DNA of 64,000 bases from Paragonimus skrjabini miyazakii (lineage: Eukaryota > Platyhelminthes > Trematoda > Plagiorchiida > Troglotrematidae). A model generated the notes under the pieces. The model was not told the DNA's origin. It saw only the letters and a program-made list of their open reading frames with translations, and did not search any database. Position numbers and translations under genes: made by a program. Where the stretch lies: assembly GCA_014338405.1 (NCBI GenBank), contig JTDE01002278.1, positions 22,080 to 86,079 on the forward strand. Reading direction: 5' to 3'. Positions within the stretch are counted from its first letter, which is position 1. Each line of letters begins with the position of its first letter. Of the stretch, positions 60,801-64,000 are shown piece by piece.

Positions 60801-60880
60801 GGCTTCGGCTGGATTCGAACCAGCGACAGAAACACCATGCCTCAACGCGGCATGCGCTCTACCAGCTCAGCTACGAAGCC
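60801..60880 (-). pseudogene. tRNA-like part of the left family A copy
   Basis: On the minus strand: acceptor GGCTTCG, TAGCTGAGCTGG (A box with one change), stem ATGCC/GGCAT with loop GCGTTGA, and B box GTTCGAATC. Position 33 is C rather than U, so it is not a convincing functional tRNA (the loop would read GTT, Asn). Confidence 0.75.
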
Positions 60881-61224
60881 ACGCCAGAAGCTCGGAAATT
60901 TCACATCTGGACTCGGTTACACACCCGTCCCACTGTCTCATATGGAATCCACCAAATGATCCAGGGGATCGACTGCGCCGGCAGGATTTCTCAGACAGTT
61001 CACGCTGGAATCCACCAACGCCACTGTTGAGCATAGAATTTGTATTACTGATAAGTAGTGTGGCAGATTTATGCTCAACAGTGGCGTTGGTGGATTCTAG
61101 CGTGAGCTGTTTGAGAAATCCTGCCGGTGCAGTCGATCCCCTGGATCATTTGGTGGATTCCATACGAGACAGTGGGACGGGTGGGTAACCGAGTCCAAAT
61201 GTGAAATTTCCGAGCTCCTGGCGT

Positions 61225-61304
61225 GGCTTCATAGCTCAGTTGGTAGAGCCCTTTCCGCGTTGAGGCACGGTGTGTTTGTCGCTGGTTCGAATCCAGCCGA
61301 AGCC
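61225..61304 (+). pseudogene. tRNA-like part of the right family A copy
   Basis: Acceptor GGCTTCA/CGAAGCC, consensus A box TAGCTCAGTTGG and B box GTTCGAATC. The anticodon stem is more damaged than in the left copy (CTTTCC against GGCACG). Confidence 0.75.
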
Positions 61305-61437
61305 CTGACTTTTCTCAGTTGGGTCTCATCTAAATTCATAGATCTGCCACACTACTTATCTGAAATAAATTTATTAATTAAGTTCTGTTCAACACTTCCC
61401 ATTCTCCGTTAGGTGACAAGCTGAATAGCTAGATATC

Positions 61438-61510
61438 TGTAGATGAGACCCAGTTGTGAAAAATCAGCGCTCCGGCTGGATTTGGATCAGCGACAGAAAC
61501 ACCATGCCTA
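61438..61510 (-). repeat. Truncated family A repeat
   Basis: Starts tagatgagacccagttgtga and runs through a damaged B box (tggatttggatcagc) to accatgcctag, where similarity stops within the anticodon region. It lies about 100 bp after the palindrome in the orientation of its left arm. Confidence 0.75.
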
Positions 61511-62723
61511 GATATTTGTTTATCCCCTTTTCAACATTTAACGTCAACATAGAGGGTGTCCATTTTTATGTATTCTATTCTCTTTTAAAAAAATAAGAGA
61601 CTATTTTACCCCTTCATTCATTCATTACTTTTTGGTGACGATATTTTACAGAAACCGTAAATTGGTTTGTCGGAATCATTCAAGTGATAAAACTGACTTT
61701 CAGTTATTTTTGTGAATAAAACAATGACTTGTTTTGATTTGAGTTTATGGGAACTTGATACACTTGTTGGTGTCCACGGTCTTTGGTTAACCAAAGTTAT
61801 TTTCATTCCAGGTTATTCTCCTATCGCTTTCGGCAGCAGCAGCAACAACAACAACAATAACAACCATGATTTCTTTAGTGTTGATGCAAACATGATGATC
61901 GGAAACCGATAAACAACTACTGAATGTACCACTCAATAAACATGATTCTGAGACGAAATGCAACGAACAGAACCGGATTCCACAAACAATGAGACGGCCT
62001 ATACCGATTTTGTTCCTTTCAACTACCAACATATAATTCTTTAAATTGTGTTGCGTGACATGTCAAACTGGTATGAATTTAAATTAATAAATTCAGTCCT
62101 GCTGTATCAACCAACCGCGAAACGAGTCTTTTTCGTGCACCAAGGATTAGTGTTAATCGTTCAACACTAAGGAGATTAAATACTAGTCTTAGTCACAATT
62201 GTGTCCAACTCATTAAAATAGCATGTAGACTGTCACACAATCAAATATACTGCTACACGTTTTACAACGACTACTTGAACAATTAACCAACACTGTTCTC
62301 GTTTTTCTAGCTTTCTAGCTCACTGTTCCGCTGTGCCGATTATCGATATCGTCTCTTTATTGACTCTGTCCACATTCTCAAACTAATGCATGAAAACTCT
62401 CGGGGCTAAATGGAGTGATATATGTGTAATCAATGTAATCAACTCAAGTAATTGGGCCAATCAATAAGTGGACACTGAGTTATACTTCCTGTTAATTACC
62501 CAAAACACGTGAATTACTGGCAGTGGGTGAGCAATCTGGTAAGATATCATTCAAAGTGCCAAATATACTGGTCAACTGTATTTCAGCTTTTAACGTAGAT
62601 TATTAAGAAGGATTAAGATGATTATGGAACATAAAGGACTAAATAAATTAGACCACCAGTCATAGACAACCTTGGTGAAACCTCAACGACGTCTCTTTTT
62701 TCTTCAAAAAAGAACCAAGAGAA
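61511..62723. other. Unassigned DNA with a short CAR repeat
   Basis: A short AGC/AAC triplet run lies at about 61838-61864 within a plus frame of 66 codons. No gene recognised. Confidence 0.4.
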
Positions 62724-63077
62724 CTACTTGTTTCTGGTTAATGTTCGTATTGGGCTATTATTTAACCAAAAGGCCGACTTGCATGAATAGTCAGGTTTGC
62801 GAAGTTTCTCACAAATTTTCGAGGATACTGTTGGGTCCCATGTGACAGGCGGTAGACCAGCAGTAGACGACCAGTAGGCTGTAATATCATTGTGGCTTTC
62901 AAATACAGTTGACCTGAAGTAACGCATACCTCGAGTCCGTATACGGTTTCCAACTAGAACCCAGTAAACGACTTTACCTTCCCAAATACTAACGAGATCT
63001 GTTAACCAAACATCTTTTGTGTGCAGTCTATTCAGTGTGTAGACCGGTAACCCGGACCGGCTATCTTTGAACCGCAT
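62724..63077 (-). CDS. Candidate coding exon with YWTD-like segment
   Basis: A 117-codon minus frame with protein-like composition. The part KDVWLTDLVSIWEGKVVYW followed by VLVGNRIRTRGM resembles one blade of an LDL-receptor-type YWTD propeller (xVYWx(2-4)GNRI pattern). A donor-like GAG/GTATGC falls near 62930 and would end the exon after this segment. No second blade is visible in the window and no acceptor is convincing, so this may be a lone exon of a long gene, a remnant, or chance. Identification is tentative. Confidence 0.25.
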   Translation of the reverse strand: MRFKDSRSGLPVYTLNRLHTKDVWLTDLVSIWEGKVVYWVLVGNRIRTRGMRYFRSTVFESHNDITAYWSSTAGLPPVTWDPTVSSKICEKLRKPDYSCKSAFWLNNSPIRTLTRNK

Positions 63078-63839
63078 ATGGCTTCCGTGTGATTGTTTCT
63101 GTTTGTTACGAACGTCGTGAAATACATTGCCTTAAGTGGAATTCCCAGCCATCGTTTCCGAAATATTTTTGAATGCTATGCCGTTAATGCTGCATTAGGT
63201 GTAGAGCTTCATTAACTTATAAACACATCACCAATCTCATCGGTTGTTCTCACTCCCTCCATTGGGACCATTTAGACTGACTAGTTCCTTTGTTGAACGC
63301 ATGTCATGTGATGTTCTCCGAAGTAACGTTTCGTCAGAACCCCCCCTGGGTGTTGAAGAACAATTTGTGTTGATGTTGCGGCTGTTCTTTTCGTCAGCAC
63401 TCCCCTACTTTTTATTTTCATGTCCGTCTGACTATTTGTTAGGCCATCGCTTTGCCTTGTGGAAAATTGTCTCGATGTTTAAAATCAGCTACGTGTCCGC
63501 GTATGATCAGATTGTACGAAATATTACACCGCAGGACATCACATGATGTGTGTCTTCTCATTGGCTTATTCACCCTGTCCATTCACTTGACGACATAGAG
63601 CTCTCCAAATGTGCTTTCGACAGAAACGATAGGCAAAGGCAACCAGTTGACGACTGCCACCCGGGGCACATCGGTTTCAAGAAACTTTTCAGGTGTTACA
63701 TTGTTGGTCACGAAAGTCTACTAGGACACCTAATTGTAAGGTCAACCGCCTAAGGTCAAAACCAGCTGTGTTACCCCTATTCATATTTAGAAAGTTCTAG
63801 CTATAACTCAGTTACTTGCACTCTCCCGACACAAATAGT
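63078..63839. other. Unassigned DNA
   Basis: A 100-codon plus frame at 63244-63546 has hydrophobic stretches (LRLFFSSALPYFLFSCPSDY) but no family features; not called. Confidence 0.35.
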
Positions 63840-63990
63840 GATCACAGAACTGGTGGTGGAGCGGATACGGTCATTACTTCGTAACGTGTAAGGTAGCCGG
63901 TTCGATCCCTCATTCGGGTTACTTCCGCCTGGTGAGTCCAACCAAGGACGAGACCGGTCTTGAAGTGTCGGGTTGAGGGTGAGAAACATT
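63840..63990 (+). repeat. tRNA-like short repeat, family D
   Basis: Contains a B box GTTCGATCC (about 63899) and, about 45 bases upstream, a weak A box (tggagcggatacgg), with a TTAC/GTAA hairpin between. The downstream segment (agaccggtcttgaagtgtcg) and the minus frame 63801-63989 look repeat-like. Only one copy is present in this window, so the family claim rests on the tRNA-like boxes. Confidence 0.4.
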
Positions 63991-64000
63991 GTAAAGTTCG

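Larger units (their letters stand above)
60771..61334. repeat. Palindrome of two family A repeats (265-bp arms)
   Basis: Arms 60771-61035 and 61070-61334 face each other around a 34-bp spacer. Position pairs at both ends sum to 122105, so there is no net length difference, though scattered substitutions exist (for example ggattccagcg versus ggattctagcg). Each arm holds a tRNA-like part at its outer end and about 150 bp of shared non-tRNA sequence inside. The plus frame 60776-61030 and the minus frame 60630-60845 come from the repeat. Confidence 0.95.

Noticed and set aside
63801..63989. 62-codon minus frame
   Set aside because: Translation of a tRNA-like repeat.
1..64000. CRISPR array, prophage or bacterial operon
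   Set aside because: No regularly spaced repeats, no ribosome-binding pattern and clear eukaryotic retroelements throughout.

Overview
The window looks like a piece of a parasitic flatworm (Platyhelminthes) nuclear genome, most likely a trematode, with a diphyllobothriid-type cestode not excluded. The grounds are long AT-rich non-coding stretches, two intronless orphan rhodopsin-like 7TM receptors of the kind expanded in flatworms, Penelope-like elements (PLEs) with a GIY-YIG domain, CR1-like and RTE-like LINE remains, Ty3/gypsy remains and several tRNA-derived short repeats. Two 100-N assembly gaps lie at 31938-32037 and 52708-52807. No operon-like order, CRISPR array, rRNA gene or convincing functional tRNA gene was seen.

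Layout. 1-2095 (-) is a decayed Ty3/gypsy pol joined at its upstream end to the C-terminal part of a LINE (about 2135-2745, -). 2.75-10.7 kb is mostly unassigned, with three weakly supported host-exon candidates (4733-4892 +, 6094-6243 -, 6964-7171 +). 10.67-11.41 kb is strikingly T-poor on the + strand. 11411-13193 is an almost perfect palindrome (461-bp arms) built from the 3' end of an internally deleted PLE. 14671-15603 (+) encodes the first 7TM receptor. 22.2-26.9 kb is a repeat cluster: a tandem tRNA-derived repeat, two further short repeats, a broken gypsy gag-pol (24.6-26.6 kb, +) and a 54-bp-arm foldback around a tRNA-like core. 35.5-37.4 kb (+) is a second PLE with RT, GIY-YIG and two hammerhead-like motifs. 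41437-42372 (+) encodes the second 7TM receptor. 43.6-46.8 kb (+) is a broken CR1-like LINE. 46.9-64 kb carries scattered short repeats, a duplication spanning the second gap, and a palindrome of two tRNA-derived repeats at 60.8-61.3 kb.

The intact host coding content I can defend is the two receptors, both orphan, both on +, each about 310 aa and without visible introns. Nearly everything else recognisable is transposon debris. The most unusual features are structural: three independent palindromes made of three different repeat families, hammerhead-like cores at the 3' ends of both PLE families, and the T-depleted tract abutting the PLE palindrome. I did not find a clearly new multi-gene system.
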